From: Acidobacteriota bacterium
GTDB lineage: Bacteria; Acidobacteriota; Blastocatellia; Pyrinomonadales; Pyrinomonadaceae
Direction of reading: 5' to 3'
Assembly (NCBI GenBank): GCA_029557535.1
Contig: JAKQII010000379.1
Location: 1 to 44,011, forward strand
DNA: 44,011 nt
A program made the position numbers and the translations under genes. Below are positions 42,762 to 44,011 of the stretch, in pieces. The notes under the pieces are model-generated. The model was not told the origin of the DNA. It did not search any database and was given only the letters and a program-made list of their open reading frames with translations. Within the stretch, counting starts at the first letter, position 1; the number at the start of each line of letters is the position of its first letter.

Positions 42762-43073
42762 ATGAGTATCTCGAACACAGGCATCAGGCGCCGACCGACA
42801 CATCCGGGAGAAATGCTTCGGGAAGATTTCCTGCCGGATTGCGGGCTTTCCGTCAGCGGTTTGGCCGATGCGATAGGAGTTTCCCGGCAGTCGGTCAACG
42901 AATTGCTTCGCGAACGTCGGGCAGTCAGCCCCGAGATGGCGTTGCGGCTGTCCCGACTATTCGGAAACAGTCCGGAGTCTTGGATGAACGCACAACGCGC
43001 CGTCGATCTGTGGGAAGCCAATGAGGCAGTCGGTGCGGAAATCGAGAAGATCGAACCGCTTTTGACTGTGTGA
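42762..43073 (+). CDS. higA: HigA family antitoxin
   Basis: This is a 103-residue XRE-type antitoxin. The family opening RRPTHPGEMLREDFLPD lies at about 9-25, the helix-turn-helix at about 29-65 (VSGLADAIGVSRQSVNELL), and SPEMALRLSRLFGNSPESWMNAQ at about 67-89 is typical of HigA. The ribosome binding site GGGAG is seven bases upstream of the ATG. HigA normally neutralises the mRNA-cleaving HigB toxin and represses the higBA promoter. Here only a C-terminal scrap of higB remains upstream, so this is an orphan antitoxin. Part of its 3' coding sequence is duplicated at 43372-43409. Confidence 0.93.
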   Translation: MSISNTGIRRRPTHPGEMLREDFLPDCGLSVSGLADAIGVSRQSVNELLRERRAVSPEMALRLSRLFGNSPESWMNAQRAVDLWEANEAVGAEIEKIEPLLTV

Positions 43074-43089
43074 TTCTAGCACAACATAT

Positions 43090-43520
43090 TCACTTCGCGG
43101 CCAGTTCCGGCGCCTTTTGACGAACGCTTTGCGCGCTCCGTGGTTTCAGCGTGAGAAATTTTGTTTTCACACGCAAAGCTCGCGGAGTGCGCTAAGGGCT
43201 CATTTGGATCGTTGAACAGACCCGTGAACGCACGAAATATTCACATGGCAGCCGATTTCGGCGCTTCTTGAGGAACGCTTTGCGCGCTCAGCGGTCTCCG
43301 CGTGAGAAATTTTGTTTTCACACGCAAAGCTCGCGGAGTTCGCGAAGTGGATTTGGACAACGAGGTTCTTCCGATCTGTGGGAGGCCAAACGAGGCAATC
43401 GGTCCGGAATTCGCGGCCAGTTCCGGCGCTTCTTGACGATCGCCTTGCGCGCTCCGCGGTCTCCGCGTGAGACAGTTGAACTTCTCATGCAAAGCTCGTG
43501 GAGTTCGCGAGGGGAACTGA
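43090..43520. repeat. Array of three palindromic hairpin repeats
   Basis: Three related units of about 150 bp occupy the gap between higA and the Fic gene. Each has a leader like CGCGGCCAGTTCCGGCGC, then CTTTGCGCGCTC, a hairpin GCGTGAGAAA...TTTTCACACGC (degenerate in the third copy) and CTCGCGGAGTTCGCGAAG. They belong to the same family as 31924-32190 and 18781-18860. The 479-bp stretch holds no convincing gene. Confidence 0.85.
43372..43409 (+). pseudogene. Duplicated scrap of the higA 3' end
   Basis: The sequence from CGATCTGTGGGAGGCCAAAC to the end of this interval matches higA positions 43004-43040 with five or six differences including one inserted base. It is followed directly by TTCGCGGCCAGTTCCGGCGC, as found after higA at about 43094, with the stretch in between missing. 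This is the footprint of a duplication that included the end of higA. Confidence 0.75.
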
Positions 43521-43552
43521 TCTCCGGGAAGCGCTTCTTTCCAAAACAACAA

Positions 43553-44011
43553 CTACCGCTCAGGAAAAAGATCCGGAAACCAGTAAAAGGCGACGTGCGG
43601 CGGGAATCCGATCCGCAGCGGGCTCTTATGCCAGTCGGACCCAGCAATCAGCAGCCCTTCATCGAGAAGCGACTTTGTGATGTAGCGCGCGCTTCGTTCG
43701 CTCATTCCCACAATTTCGTTGATCGCGCCACGTGGAAGTTCGCCAAGAATAATCGCTTCCTTAAGAATTGCGCCAACGCGCGGGTGGAGCGACTCGGATT
43801 TTCGTCCTTGTTCATCCAACACCAGGCCTTGGTTCCGGCGTGAAACATACATCTCGATTCGACCTAATAGATCTGACAGACCGAGTACGGAAGTCATATA
43901 CCCGGCCTGATCCAAACAAACCTCGAGGAAGAATCTGCAAAAATCGGCAAGTCTTCGGTCGGACAGGTTTCCGCGCCCGTCAAGATCACCTTCCCTCGGA
44001 AAATCGGCAGC
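43553..44011 (-). CDS. Fic family protein, C-terminal part
   Basis: The frame is open to the right edge and lacks its start; 152 codons are visible. The first residues (FPREGDLDGRGNLSDRRLAD, then FCRFFLEVCLDQ) are the segment that follows the Fic core in Fic/DOC proteins. The rest forms the usual C-terminal winged-helix region, with LPRGAINEIVGMSERSARYI and ending RIGFPPHVAFYWFPDLFPER. Fic enzymes transfer AMP or other nucleotides to hydroxyl groups of target proteins. The catalytic HPFxxGNGR motif and any inhibitory helix would lie beyond the window, so activity cannot be judged. Confidence 0.85.
   Translation of the reverse strand, partial: AADFPREGDLDGRGNLSDRRLADFCRFFLEVCLDQAGYMTSVLGLSDLLGRIEMYVSRRNQGLVLDEQGRKSESLHPRVGAILKEAIILGELPRGAINEIVGMSERSARYITKSLLDEGLLIAGSDWHKSPLRIGFPPHVAFYWFPDLFPER

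Noticed and set aside
42684-44011. Complete toxin-antitoxin or Fic-based defence island
   Set aside because: The HigB toxin is truncated and the Fic gene is cut by the window edge, so a functional system cannot be claimed from this sequence.

Overview
The window looks like a chromosomal stretch of a GC-rich Acidobacteriota genome, most likely class Blastocatellia (Pyrinomonadales-like). This rests on two exported VWFA-related proteins of the acidobacterial type, exported TPR-CHAT and zinc-ribbon/low-complexity proteins, and many dispersed palindromic intergenic repeats. It is an inference from gene content, not from a marker-gene tree. No rRNA, tRNA, CRISPR array, transposase or phage gene was seen.

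Layout. 1-6200: a possible gene start at the left edge, a DUF4288-like gene with a striking nested palindrome upstream, uvrC, a Sua5-type tRNA modification enzyme, and a membrane glycosyltransferase. 6238-8330: a Gfo/Idh/MocA oxidoreductase overlapping a serine hydrolase. 8862-11441: two paralogous VWFA proteins tail to tail, separated by a terminator and a 190-bp pyrimidine tract. 11589-13093: a 39-residue membrane peptide and glgC. 13209-18780: a cobalamin riboswitch followed by btuF, btuC, btuD and a TonB-dependent receptor, which together make a vitamin B12 uptake locus. 18915-21887: a secreted coiled-coil protein, a patatin-like phospholipase and an intracellular subtilase with a CxxC...CxxC head.

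22089-27801 (minus strand) is a phenylalanine/tyrosine catabolism cluster. phhA makes tyrosine, an aminotransferase outside the window would make 4-hydroxyphenylpyruvate, hpd makes homogentisate and hmgA makes maleylacetoacetate. Downstream of hmgA are a coupled 53-residue lipoprotein-like peptide, an uncharacterised 300-residue protein and a membrane zinc-ribbon protein. Upstream are an exported TPR-CHAT protein and a divergent Lrp/AsnC regulator that could control the cluster. 31275-42015 holds an AlkA-type glycosylase, a membrane methyltransferase coupled to a molybdopterin oxidoreductase, an acyl-CoA synthetase coupled to a CHAD protein, an SDR, a cysteine-synthase-like enzyme and aspartate kinase.

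42096-44011 is an accessory end: an unrecognised 190-residue protein, a truncated HigB toxin remnant directly before an intact HigA antitoxin, an array of three palindromic repeats that carries a duplicated scrap of higA, and the C-terminal part of a Fic-family protein that runs off the window.

The most notable non-coding signals are four dispersed repeat types: a GCGTGAGAA...TTCTCACGC hairpin unit, a perfect 34-bp inverted repeat that reads as [10 protein letters not shown], a 31-bp perfect hairpin built from CTTTGCGA units, and CGATTTGCGATTTTCGATT-type units. There are also the riboswitch with a candidate switching duplex, and operator-like palindromes upstream of the DUF4288 gene and phhA.
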